From IMG/VR virus record IMGVR_UViG_3300034520_000242, positions 1-23,142 of that record: DNA of 23,142 bases; one strand, 5' to 3'. Within the stretch, counting starts at the first letter, position 1. Each line of letters starts with the position of its first letter. Of the stretch, positions 8,802 through 15,307 are shown in pieces. Below the pieces are notes generated by a model, which was given only the letters and a program-made list of their open reading frames with translations, was not told the origin of the DNA and did no database searches. The position numbers and the translations under genes were made by a program. Source of the stretch: a virus.

Positions 8802-9810
8802 CGGTATCAACCCACCCCCTAAGTTTGCCGTCATTTACAAGTATGTGGCAAACACCTTTCTTTTCACTAGCACCAATCCAATTAGGAATTTGGCTATATA
8901 CGCATTTATCCACTCGAATAAGAGCGGCTTGAGACATAACCCCTTTTAATCTAGCGAGGCCGTGAGGATACTCGTTTTCATAAACGTCTATGATACCGTC
9001 GTATGTTTCTTCTTTTAATACATCAAACTGATCTGGGGTTGTTTCTCCAAATACATCTCTAGCACCGCGCCTAATACTTTCAGCAGCATAGTAGTCTTTT
9101 CTTCTACGCTTAAAATCTTTCGCGTACTTTGGAAAACTTTCTAATGATTCCTTTGGTAACTCATCAAGGCCCTCCGCATCAGCATAAGCGGCTAATAATT
9201 CTCTGACGTAAACCATCTCATGTGATTCGATTTGTCCGGGTGGAGTAATAAGAGCGGGCTGCTCTGGATGGATTTTTTCAATAAGCTCCTTTAGTTTTTT
9301 TACATCATTAAGAATAGAAGGCATTTTATTATTCAAGGGAGCTGGAGATTCCTTAGAAAGTTTGTTTTCCTTTTTTATTACATACAAAAACAAGACAGAC
9401 AAAAAAACATGAAGAGAGGACGGATTAGCAAATTGCAAGAACTCATCTTTTTTATCTTGCGGAACAGTATCGTCACTGGATATGAGTTCTGCTAATTCGG
9501 CAATCATGTCTTGTATCATTTCAGGCATAATTTCAGGCATGACCACATCCTCAAAGTAGTCATGTGCTGCATTAATTATTGTTTGGGAGCTAGATGCTTC
9601 CTTTATTTTTTTACGCATATTAATTTTGCAGTTAAATAAGTCACTGGCAAGTTTGTCAGTGACAACAAAAGGTTCACCTTCTTGGTTTGTAACATCCTCA
9701 TTGTCAGTAATTAGCCCTAGCAACAATTCAGCGACACGTTTTTGACCATTCGGTTCTTTAATTGATTTTTGAACAATTTTGGCATATGTCCCAAAGCATA
9801 ACCTACCCAT
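8794..9810 (-). CDS. ABC-3C system CTD protein / putative effector, first gene of the defence operon
   Basis: 338 residues from the ATG at 9808-9810, preceded by AAGGG nine bases upstream; two earlier in-frame ATGs are less well placed. The N-terminus MGRLCFGTYAKIVQ resembles ABC-3C proteins whose N-terminal half varies between systems. The C-terminal part (about 200-338: ELPKES, then charged KDFKRRRKDYYAAESIRRG, then a GLARLKGVMSQAALI helix and a final IPNWIG...WVDTDE) fits the conserved C-terminal module. I see no known nuclease, NADase or TIR motif. A hydrophobic stretch at 134-146 (VFLSVLFLYVI) is short for a membrane span and more likely a buried helix. The gene overlaps the middle component by eight bases and lies next to the TTTGACC repeats, so its promoter should be just upstream. 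The effector role is inferred from gene position only. Confidence 0.65.
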   Translation of the reverse strand: MGRLCFGTYAKIVQKSIKEPNGQKRVAELLLGLITDNEDVTNQEGEPFVVTDKLASDLFNCKINMRKKIKEASSSQTIINAAHDYFEDVVMPEIMPEMIQDMIAELAELISSDDTVPQDKKDEFLQFANPSSLHVFLSVLFLYVIKKENKLSKESPAPLNNKMPSILNDVKKLKELIEKIHPEQPALITPPGQIESHEMVYVRELLAAYADAEGLDELPKESLESFPKYAKDFKRRRKDYYAAESIRRGARDVFGETTPDQFDVLKEETYDGIIDVYENEYPHGLARLKGVMSQAALIRVDKCVYSQIPNWIGASEKKGVCHILVNDGKLRGWVDTDE

Positions 9811-9835
9811 AACAACCATCCCTTTCTGCAGAACC

Positions 9836-9868
9836 ATAAGGTCAAAAAAGGGTCAAAAACAGGTCAAA
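9836..9868. repeat. Three tandem 11-bp repeats (GGTCAAA / TTTGACC cores)
   Basis: Seven-base cores GGTCAAA occur at 9840-9846, 9851-9857 and 9862-9868, exactly 11 bases apart. Each is preceded by a four-base A-rich spacer, giving three full 11-bp units. On the minus strand they read TTTGACC followed by a variable NNNT and end about 25 bases before the defence operon start codon at 9810. The layout of heptamers with four-base spacers is a direct-repeat operator shape and is helically phased. It may bind an activator or repressor of the operon, or overlap its -35 region (TTGACC). The repeat itself is certain, its function is not known. Confidence 0.85.
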
Positions 9869-10158
9869 CCGAGGGGAAATACTTTTAGGTCTAAAGCTTG
9901 TATCCTTTTCTTGTAAGCAATACAGGAAAGGGATTTTTCATTTTGTGATTATGGTCTCTGAGTTATGTTATTCCCCCAAAAAAACAACCCTAGTAAACCA
10001 TTGATTCTGCTAACTACATTTTATAAATTATATCACTTAAATAAGTATAATTCAATTCCTTTACCTGTAATAGAAATTTAAACTGCTTACATCAAATTAA
10101 ATACTCATAAATACACATAAATACCTGTTATCAGAAGAGGAGAAAGGATGAAAAGAAG
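9869..10158. promoter_or_regulatory. Divergent intergenic control region between defence operon and phage early operon
   Basis: About 290 AT-rich bases with no credible gene. Visible elements on the plus strand: a -10-like TATAAT at 10046-10051 with no good -35 at 17 bases; a short palindrome TTACCTGTAA at 10061-10070; a related TACCTGTTA at 10122-10130, exactly 60 bases after the TACCTGTAA core (10062-10070); and two direct CATAAATAC copies at 10106-10114 and 10116-10124. These could be operators for the early operon. Both promoters should lie here because the flanking genes diverge, but no consensus promoter can be fixed by eye. No cI/cro-type gene is present. Confidence 0.4.
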
Positions 10159-10305
10159 ATGAGTGAAGTGAGAAACCTTGATGGAAAACTTGTTTGTAGA
10201 GTAGATGAAGCTACTGGTACTGTAGAAATCAAAATCAAAGACTGTATTACATTAATCAAAAGAAATGCAGATGGCACTACAGAAGTAGTAAATCTTAAAA
10301 ATTAG
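10159..10305 (+). CDS. Conserved 48-residue phage/mobile-element microprotein, function unknown
   Basis: Reads MSEVRNLDGKLVCRVD and continues to a beta-rich end finishing in NLKN, 48 residues in all. The alternating hydrophobic pattern (LVCRVD, TVEIKIKDCITLI, TEVVNL) suggests a small beta-sheet protein. Similar short proteins with a V(R/K)NL(D/S)G(K/N)LVCR opening are, as I recall, common at the beginning of early regions of Firmicutes prophages and mobile elements; their function is unknown. The ATG at 10159-10161 has GAGGAG and AAAGG upstream. A four-codon frame (MKRR, 10149-10162) sits between the ribosome site and this start, and its TGA overlaps the ATG. It is the first gene of the plus-strand programme. 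Confidence 0.7.
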   Translation: MSEVRNLDGKLVCRVDEATGTVEIKIKDCITLIKRNADGTTEVVNLKN

Positions 10306-10334
10306 TTTATCTGCTTTTTAATGAAGTAAATATT

Positions 10335-10434
10335 AAATCCGCGAGACCGCTAGACGGCAGTGCGGAATACCTGAAAAGGTATTCCACTGCCGTCTTTTTT
10401 TGTCTCACGGATAATGAGCGGCTCCCGCGGATTT
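10335..10434 (+). terminator. Large nested hairpin with U-run; terminator or attenuator
   Basis: An inner stem pairs 10352-10372 with 10377-10395 around a GAAA loop (10373-10376). It is perfect apart from a two-base CG bulge on the left arm, and T7 follows at 10395-10401, giving an intrinsic-terminator shape. An outer arm ATCCGCGAGAC (10337-10347) can also pair with GTCTCACGGAT (10402-10412) with one mismatch. The left outer segment AAATCCGC (10335-10342) has a competing exact partner GCGGATTT at 10427-10434. It lies between the microprotein gene and the sigma-like gene, so it could attenuate entry into the regulator. The structure is certain, the regulatory switching is inferred. Confidence 0.8.
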
Positions 10435-10469
10435 CAAAGCCAAATTTTGAAAACCAAAGGAGTCAAATT

Positions 10470-10964
10470 ATGAAAAGAGCGTACAAAACTAGCCAAAAGA
10501 AGAGAACCAACTACATTTATTACACAGCTGAAGGAACAAAGATTGTGATTACCCCGGGTGAGAATGGGGTCACCGAAGCGGACATCGAGCTTTTGCACAT
10601 TATGGATGATGACGAAGTGGACGAGCAGCGTCGCTATGATTATCGAGTGAAAACACATCTGGATGCTTATTATGACGGAGAAGAGGAAGCTGCCAATGAC
10701 CGCAATAAATATCTTGCAGATGATACTGCGAATCCAGAACAGCTAATCATACAAGCTGAATATGAAGCCGATTATCAAGATATGTTGGACAAGTTAACAA
10801 AGGCAATGGAGTCTCTTTTGCCACAACAAAAAGAACTTTTCAAAAAAGTATATCTTGAGAAACGATCCAACACTGATATTGCAGCAGAAGAAGGCGTGAC
10901 AGAAGCTGCCATTCGCGGCCGCCTTAAGAAGCTTCATGAAAGACTAAGAAAAATTCTATCCTAA
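10470..10964 (+). CDS. Small sigma-70 region 4-like phage regulator
   Basis: 164 residues. The ATG has AAAGGAG seven bases upstream. The N-terminal 100 residues are acidic and tyrosine-rich, without a recognisable sigma region 2. Residues about 106-162 match sigma-70 region 4: an LTKAMESLLPQQKELFKKVYLE helix pair, then the helix-turn-helix NTDIAAEEGVTEAAIRGRLKK (134-154). Region 4 normally contacts -35 elements and the beta flap of RNA polymerase. A protein with this domain alone would act as an activator or an alternative recognition subunit rather than a full sigma factor. It is the first regulator of the plus-strand genes and is followed by tandem terminators, so it is likely expressed as a short early transcript. 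The domain call is good, target promoters are unknown. Confidence 0.8.
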   Translation: MKRAYKTSQKKRTNYIYYTAEGTKIVITPGENGVTEADIELLHIMDDDEVDEQRRYDYRVKTHLDAYYDGEEEAANDRNKYLADDTANPEQLIIQAEYEADYQDMLDKLTKAMESLLPQQKELFKKVYLEKRSNTDIAAEEGVTEAAIRGRLKKLHERLRKILS

Positions 10965-10966
10965 TT

Positions 10967-10985
10967 GGGTTCGTAAGAACCCTTT
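10967..10985 (+). terminator. Short hairpin after the sigma-like gene
   Basis: GGGTTC (10967-10972), GTAA loop, GAACCC (10977-10982), then TTT. It begins three bases after the sigma-like gene stop codon. The stem is perfect but only six pairs with a short U-run, so it is a weak terminator or a 3' stabilising hairpin. Confidence 0.55.
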
Positions 10986-11004
10986 ATATAAAAAATCTTT
11001 TCTG

Positions 11005-11033
11005 AAAGGGGGTTCGAAAGAACTCTCTTTTTC
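11005..11033 (+). terminator. Intrinsic terminator with GAAA loop
   Basis: AAAGGGGGTTC (11005-11015) pairs with GAACTCTCTTT (11020-11030) around GAAA, using two G-U wobbles, with the T-run reaching 11032. It follows the shorter hairpin at 10967 and separates the sigma-like gene from the replication operon. It forms the left part of an element repeated at 15225-15267. Confidence 0.7.
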
Positions 11034-11048
11034 GCTTATCGGTGAGGG
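11034..11048 (+). repeat. Post-terminator repeat element, copy 1
   Basis: GCTTATCGGTGAGGG directly after the terminator at 11005-11033. The same 15 bases recur with two changes at 15253-15267, also straight after a terminator that shares AGGGGGTTCGAA and CTCTTTTT. The combined unit spans about 43 bases and precedes a new gene block in both cases. Confidence 0.7.
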
Positions 11049-11081
11049 GTAGGTAAATTGCCCCCGGAAAGGAGAGGGAAT

Positions 11082-11291
11082 ATGAGCCTAAAACATAAAG
11101 TCACTATTAATGTGGCAAAGCCTAATGGCGAAAAAAGCTCCGTCATTCAAAGCACTCGTAAGACTATCCGAACTAGAATGCTTGATTTCCTATTTGGAAA
11201 GAAAGCCAGTTTGTTAGTAATTACTCCAGGTGACTCAGTTGAGATGGTAGAAATTAAAGAAATCAAGGAAGGAGGTGTAGGCCATGAGTAA
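11082..11291 (+). CDS. Small phage protein, function unknown
   Basis: 69 residues from the ATG at 11082, which has AGGAGAGGG just upstream; an upstream TTG in frame is disfavoured because the ribosome site would lie inside the gene. It opens MSLKHKVTINVAKPNGEK, followed by a basic stretch with several threonines and arginines (about 28-34), an FLFGKK patch, and a beta-like LLVITPGDSVEMVEI end. No family with known function is recognised. A small beta-rich DNA- or protein-binding role would fit but is not shown. Its end overlaps the next gene by eight bases, placing it first in the DUF2800-DUF2815-polymerase operon. Confidence 0.65.
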   Translation: MSLKHKVTINVAKPNGEKSSVIQSTRKTIRTRMLDFLFGKKASLLVITPGDSVEMVEIKEIKEGGVGHE

Positions 11292-11601
11292 GATTAAGCT
11301 CCTTCTCGATGTGGTATTAGATCTTCGAGCATTAGCAGATAGTGTTCAGGCTGTGGCTGATGCCATTGGAAGTAATGAGCCTAAGGAGGTTACAAAGCCA
11401 GAGCAGCCAAGATATGAAAAACAGCCTAAAGAAAAGCAAATCACCTTAGAAGAAGTTAGGGCGGTGCTCGCGGAGAAAAGTCATGATGGATTTACTGCTG
11501 AAGTTAGAGGTCTTCTAGAAAAGTATGGTGCATCAAAACTTAGTCAGATTGATCCAAGTAAGTATGCTGCAATTCTTGCTGATGCGGAGGAGTTGAAATG
11601 A
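11284..11601 (+). CDS. Phage protein of the replication/recombination operon, function unknown
   Basis: 105 residues. The ATG at 11284 has GGAGGTG seven bases upstream. The N-terminal helix (about 3-33) is hydrophobic-charged and coiled-coil-like. A proline/lysine linker follows (about 34-55). The C-terminal module (about 56-105: LEEVRAVLAEKSHDG, EVRGLLEKYGASKLSQIDPSKYAAIL) is a compact helical domain that I recall at the C-termini of several phage recombination or ssDNA-binding accessory proteins. Overlap with both neighbours (eight bases upstream, four bases with the DUF2800 gene) suggests coupled translation and a role with the nuclease. No enzymatic motif is visible, and the function remains open. 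Confidence 0.65.
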   Translation: MSKIKLLLDVVLDLRALADSVQAVADAIGSNEPKEVTKPEQPRYEKQPKEKQITLEEVRAVLAEKSHDGFTAEVRGLLEKYGASKLSQIDPSKYAAILADAEELK

Positions 11602-12725
11602 GTAAACATGCAATTCTCTCCGCGTCAGGAGCTCATCGCTGGATGAACTGTACACCATCAGCGAGGTTGGAGCTGGAGTTTGACGACAACAGCGGTGAAG
11701 CTGCAGCTGAAGGCACAGCTGCCCATGCGTTAAGTGAACACAAGCTCCGCAAGGCACTTAGGATGAGATCAAAAAAGCCGGTTTCTCCATATGACTCAGA
11801 TGAGATGGACAATTACACCGATGGTTACGTGGAGTTTGTGCTTGAAGTGATTGCGCAAGCCAAGCAGACCTGTAGTGATCCCTTGATCTTGATAGAACAG
11901 CAGCTTGATTTTTCAAAGTATGTGCCTGATGGCTTTGGGACTGGGGATTGTGTCATTATCGCTGACGGAACTCTTCACATTATTGATTTTAAGTATGGTC
12001 AGGGTGTCTTAGTCAGCGCAGAGGACAATCCTCAAATGAAACTATATGCCCTTGGTGCACTGGATCTCTTTGATGGTATTTATGACATCGAGATGGTTTC
12101 AATGACAATCTATCAGCCCCGTCGTGAAAATGTCAGCAAGTCCACAGTCTCAAAAGAAAGCTTGTATCAGTGGGCTGAAGAAGTTTTGAAGCCTAAAGCT
12201 GAACTGGCCTTCGCTGGTGACGGAAACTACTGCCCTGGAGAATGGTGTCAATTTTGTCGAGCAGCAGTGAAATGTAGAGCAAGAGCAGAAGCAAAAATGA
12301 AACTGGCTACATTTGAGTTTGCGCTACCGCCACTTTTATCAGATGAAGAAATTGCTGACATTCTATCTTCTATCGGTGATCTCACCAGCTGGGCAAATGA
12401 GATTATAGCATATGCGACAGATGTAGCGGTTAATCATGGAAAGAAGTGGCCTGGCTTTAAAGTAGTCGAAGGCCGTTCCAACCGTAAATACAAAGATGAA
12501 GAAGCGGTCGCAGAAGCAGCAAAGAACGCAGGTTATCGCGACATATACAAGCAAAGTCTCATCACTATTACTGAAATGGAGAAATTGATGGGCAAGACAA
12601 AATTTAATGAAGTCCTTGGTGGACTAATTATGAAGCCACCAGGCAAACCGACGCTAGTACCAGTTTCCGACAAGCGTCCTGAAATGAACACATCATCAGC
12701 AAAAAATGATTTTATGGAGGTATAA
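11598..12725 (+). CDS. DUF2800 family RecB/Cas4-like exonuclease with probable 4Fe-4S cluster
   Basis: 375 residues; the start ATG is coupled to the previous stop by ATGA and has GGAGGAG upstream. RecB-type PD-(D/E)XK residues can be traced: H43, D117 in GTGDC, D130 and K132 in IIDFKYG, and Q146 with Y150 (QMKLY). Four cysteines are placed as in AddB/Cas4 iron-sulphur nucleases: C18 near the N-terminus and the C-x2-C-x5-C group C217, C220, C226; C212 is an extra nearby cysteine. In these families the cluster staples the nuclease and the enzyme resects DNA ends. With DUF2815 next to it, this is a likely end-resection module for phage recombination or replication. The fold call is strong, the substrate polarity is unknown. 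Confidence 0.88.
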   Translation: MSKHAILSASGAHRWMNCTPSARLELEFDDNSGEAAAEGTAAHALSEHKLRKALRMRSKKPVSPYDSDEMDNYTDGYVEFVLEVIAQAKQTCSDPLILIEQQLDFSKYVPDGFGTGDCVIIADGTLHIIDFKYGQGVLVSAEDNPQMKLYALGALDLFDGIYDIEMVSMTIYQPRRENVSKSTVSKESLYQWAEEVLKPKAELAFAGDGNYCPGEWCQFCRAAVKCRARAEAKMKLATFEFALPPLLSDEEIADILSSIGDLTSWANEIIAYATDVAVNHGKKWPGFKVVEGRSNRKYKDEEAVAEAAKNAGYRDIYKQSLITITEMEKLMGKTKFNEVLGGLIMKPPGKPTLVPVSDKRPEMNTSSAKNDFMEV

Positions 12726-12729
12726 AACT

Positions 12730-13290
12730 ATGTCAAAAACAGCAAAAAGAATGAACCCAACGAAAGTAATCACAGGAGTTGTGCGACTCTCTTATGCCAA
12801 TGTCTGGGAACCTAAATCCATCAATGGCGGTGCTGAAAAATACAGTGTAAGTCTGATTATTCCTAAGAGTGATACTAAAACCTTAAGTGCTATCAACGAA
12901 GCAGTTAATGCTGCTATTGAGGAAGGCAAAGGTAAATTTGGTGGCAAGATTCCCAATAAAGCAGTTCTCAAGCTCCCTCTGCGTGATGGCGACATTGATC
13001 GTCCGGATGATGAGGCTTATGCCAACAGCTATTTTATCAATGCCAACAGCAATACTGCTCCACAAATTGTAGACAGAAACGTCAATCCAATCCTTGATCG
13101 TTCAGAAGTGTACTCCGGTGTCTATGCAAGAGTGAGTATCAACTTCTACGCCTTTAACTCCAATGGAAATAAGGGTATAGCGTGTGGTCTTGGAAACATT
13201 CAAAAAATCCGCGATGGTGAACCTTTAGGCGGTAGAACCAATGCAGCTGATGACTTTGCCACTGACGTGGATGACGACTTTTTATCATGA
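12730..13290 (+). CDS. DUF2815 family protein, probable ssDNA-binding protein
   Basis: 186 residues from the ATG at 12730, with GGAGG nine bases upstream; an in-frame ATG eight codons earlier would overlap the DUF2800 gene and lacks a site. The pattern SYANVWEPKSINGGAEKYSVSLIIPK near residue 22-47 (a beta strand pair with a loop) and the later VYSGVYARVSINFYAFN stretch (about 121-137) match DUF2815, for which an OB-like ssDNA-binding role is generally proposed. The acidic C-terminal tail (DDFATDVDDDFLS) is like the protein-docking tails of SSB proteins. It sits between the DUF2800 nuclease (four-base gap) and the polymerase (ATGA overlap), so it likely coats the ends made by the nuclease. Confidence 0.85.
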   Translation: MSKTAKRMNPTKVITGVVRLSYANVWEPKSINGGAEKYSVSLIIPKSDTKTLSAINEAVNAAIEEGKGKFGGKIPNKAVLKLPLRDGDIDRPDDEAYANSYFINANSNTAPQIVDRNVNPILDRSEVYSGVYARVSINFYAFNSNGNKGIACGLGNIQKIRDGEPLGGRTNAADDFATDVDDDFLS

Positions 13291-15221
13291 GAACCTTGCA
13301 TCTTGATATAGAAACATATAGTAGCATAGACCTCGCCAAAAGCGGGGTCTATCGTTACGCTGAAGCACCGGATTTTGAAATCCTACTTTTTGGCTACAGT
13401 GTAGATGGTGGTCCTGTGCAGGTAGTTGATTTGGCATGTGGCGAAAAGATCCCGCAAGAAATCCAGAATGCAGTTCTAGATAGCCAGATTATAAAGTGGG
13501 CATTTAATGCTCAATTTGAACGAATCTGCTTGTCACGTCATTTCGGTGTCTGGCTTGAGCCTGCTTCATGGCGTTGTACGATGGTATGGTCAGCCTACCT
13601 AGGCCTTCCTCTAACTCTGGAAGGGGCAGCAATCGTAACAGGAGCAGATAAGAAAAAGCTGACTGAGGGTAAGGAGCTCATCCGATATTTCTCTGTTCCA
13701 TGCAAAGCGACTCAGTCTAATGGAGGCCGAACTCGCAATCTACCGGAGCATGCTTTAGAAAAGTGGGAGAGTTTCAAAGCATATAACCTTCGAGATGTTG
13801 AAGCTGAACTTTCCATACAGGCAAAGCTTCAGAAGTTCCCTATGCCAGAAGAGGAGTGGCAGAACTATATTCTAGACCAGCAGATTAATGATCGAGGTAT
13901 TCAATTGGATTTAGACTTGGTAAGGAAGGCTATCCAGTGTGATGAACAAACCCGAGAAGAGTTCACAAGCCGACTAAAAGAGCTTACTAATCTTGAAAAT
14001 CCAAACTCAGTGACCCAGATGAAAACCTGGCTATCGGAAAGTGGTATGGAAACGGATAGCCTTGATAAGGCGTCAGTTAAGGCACTATTAAAGAAAGCTC
14101 CAGATCACCTGAGTGAAGTGCTGGAACTGAGGCAACTACTAGCCAAGTCCAGTGTAAAGAAATACACCGCTATGGAAAATGCAGTATGTGCTGATGGAAG
14201 AGCACATGGTCTATTGCAGTTTTATGGTGCCAATCGAACCGGCAGATTTGCAGGGAGGCTTATACAAGTTCAAAATCTTCCGCAGAACCATTTGCCGGAT
14301 CTGGAGCAGGCGAGAAGGCTAGTTAGAGGTGGTCATTTTGAGGCCTTGGAATTATTGTACGATTCTGTTCCAGGGGTTTTGTCCGAGTTAATCCGTACCG
14401 CCTTTGTTCCAAAGAAAGGATATAAGTTTATTGTTGCTGATTTTAGTGCAATTGAAGCTAGAGTGATTGCCTGGCTCGCAGGCGAGACATGGAGAAATGA
14501 GGTATTCGCTACACATGGCAAGATTTACGAAGCATCCGCTTCCCAGATGTTTAGGGTCCCCTTGGAAGAAGTCACAAAAGGTAGTCCACTCAGACAAAAA
14601 GGAAAAATTGCGGAGTTGGCCTTGGGTTATGGTGGATCAGTTGGTGCGTTAAAAGCAATGGGAGCACTTGATATGGGTCTTACCGAAGAAGAATTAAAAC
14701 CTTTGGTGTATGCATGGCGAAATGCGAATCAAAACATTGTTAGGCTTTGGTGGGATGTCGATAGAGCAGTTAAAAAAGCTGTAAAAGAAAGATGTAGAAC
14801 AGAAACTCATCGTATCCGTTTTGAATATCGCAGTGGAATGCTGTTGATATGGCTACCATCCGGGAGACAGCTTACCTATGTCAAACCAAGGATGGGGATT
14901 AACAGATTCGGCAGTGAAGCAGTGACGTATGAAGGCGTTGGTGCCACAAAGAAGTGGGAGCGTATTGAAAGTTATGGTCCGAAGTTTGTTGAGAACATCG
15001 TGCAGGCCATTTCAAGAGATCTTCTTTGCCATTCCATGCGAAATCTGGATGAATCAGGACTAAATATTGTCATGCATGTCCATGACGAGGTAGTTTTAGA
15101 GGTTCCTTTAGAAATATGCGTACAAGACGTCTGTGTTCTTATGGGTCAGGTACCGCCTTGGGCGCATGGGCTTCTACTTCGTGCGGATGGATTTGAATGC
15201 GATTTTTATAAAAAAGATTAA
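13287..15221 (+). CDS. Phage family A DNA polymerase with 3'-5' exonuclease domain
   Basis: 644 residues. The N-terminal DnaQ-like exonuclease shows Exo I DIET (7-10), an Exo II segment NAQFE (74-78, Glu where Asp is more usual), and Exo III YNLRD (166-170). The polymerase domain has motif A VADFSAIEAR (383-392; D385), motif B RQKGKIAELALGYGG (436-450), and motif C HVHDEV (597-602; D600). This is the compact replicative type of phage Pol I, without a 5'-3' nuclease domain. It synthesises DNA and probably proofreads. The start ATG overlaps the DUF2815 stop by four bases, and a strong terminator follows the gene. All polymerase catalytic residues are present, so it is likely functional. Confidence 0.95.
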   Translation: MRTLHLDIETYSSIDLAKSGVYRYAEAPDFEILLFGYSVDGGPVQVVDLACGEKIPQEIQNAVLDSQIIKWAFNAQFERICLSRHFGVWLEPASWRCTMVWSAYLGLPLTLEGAAIVTGADKKKLTEGKELIRYFSVPCKATQSNGGRTRNLPEHALEKWESFKAYNLRDVEAELSIQAKLQKFPMPEEEWQNYILDQQINDRGIQLDLDLVRKAIQCDEQTREEFTSRLKELTNLENPNSVTQMKTWLSESGMETDSLDKASVKALLKKAPDHLSEVLELRQLLAKSSVKKYTAMENAVCADGRAHGLLQFYGANRTGRFAGRLIQVQNLPQNHLPDLEQARRLVRGGHFEALELLYDSVPGVLSELIRTAFVPKKGYKFIVADFSAIEARVIAWLAGETWRNEVFATHGKIYEASASQMFRVPLEEVTKGSPLRQKGKIAELALGYGGSVGALKAMGALDMGLTEEELKPLVYAWRNANQNIVRLWWDVDRAVKKAVKERCRTETHRIRFEYRSGMLLIWLPSGRQLTYVKPRMGINRFGSEAVTYEGVGATKKWERIESYGPKFVENIVQAISRDLLCHSMRNLDESGLNIVMHVHDEVVLEVPLEICVQDVCVLMGQVPPWAHGLLLRADGFECDFYKKD

Positions 15222-15224
15222 TTT

Positions 15225-15252
15225 GAGGGGGTTCGAAGCCTCCTCTTTTTTT
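15225..15252 (+). terminator. Intrinsic terminator after the DNA polymerase gene
   Basis: GAGGGGG (15225-15231) pairs with CCTCCTC (15239-15245) around TTCGAAG, with one G-U pair, followed by T7. It starts four bases after the polymerase stop. Its AGGGGGTTCGAA portion repeats the terminator at 11005-11033. Confidence 0.8.
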
Positions 15253-15267
15253 GCTTATAGCTGAGGG
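15253..15267 (+). repeat. Post-terminator repeat element, copy 2
   Basis: GCTTATAGCTGAGGG, 13 of 15 bases identical to 11034-11048, in the same position immediately after a terminator and about 40 bases before the next start codon (15308). Confidence 0.7.
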
Positions 15268-15307
15268 CATGTTTTATCGCTCTACAACTATATGCTGGAG
15301 GTTCGAT

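Noticed and set aside
8794-9810. Membrane-anchored effector based on the hydrophobic run around residues 134-146
   Set aside because: Too short and flanked by charged residues, with no second span or signal peptide; more likely a buried helix.
10335-10434. tRNA or attachment site in the hairpin region
   Set aside because: No cloverleaf, no CCA or T-loop consensus, and no second copy that would suggest att duplication; the T-run supports a terminator.
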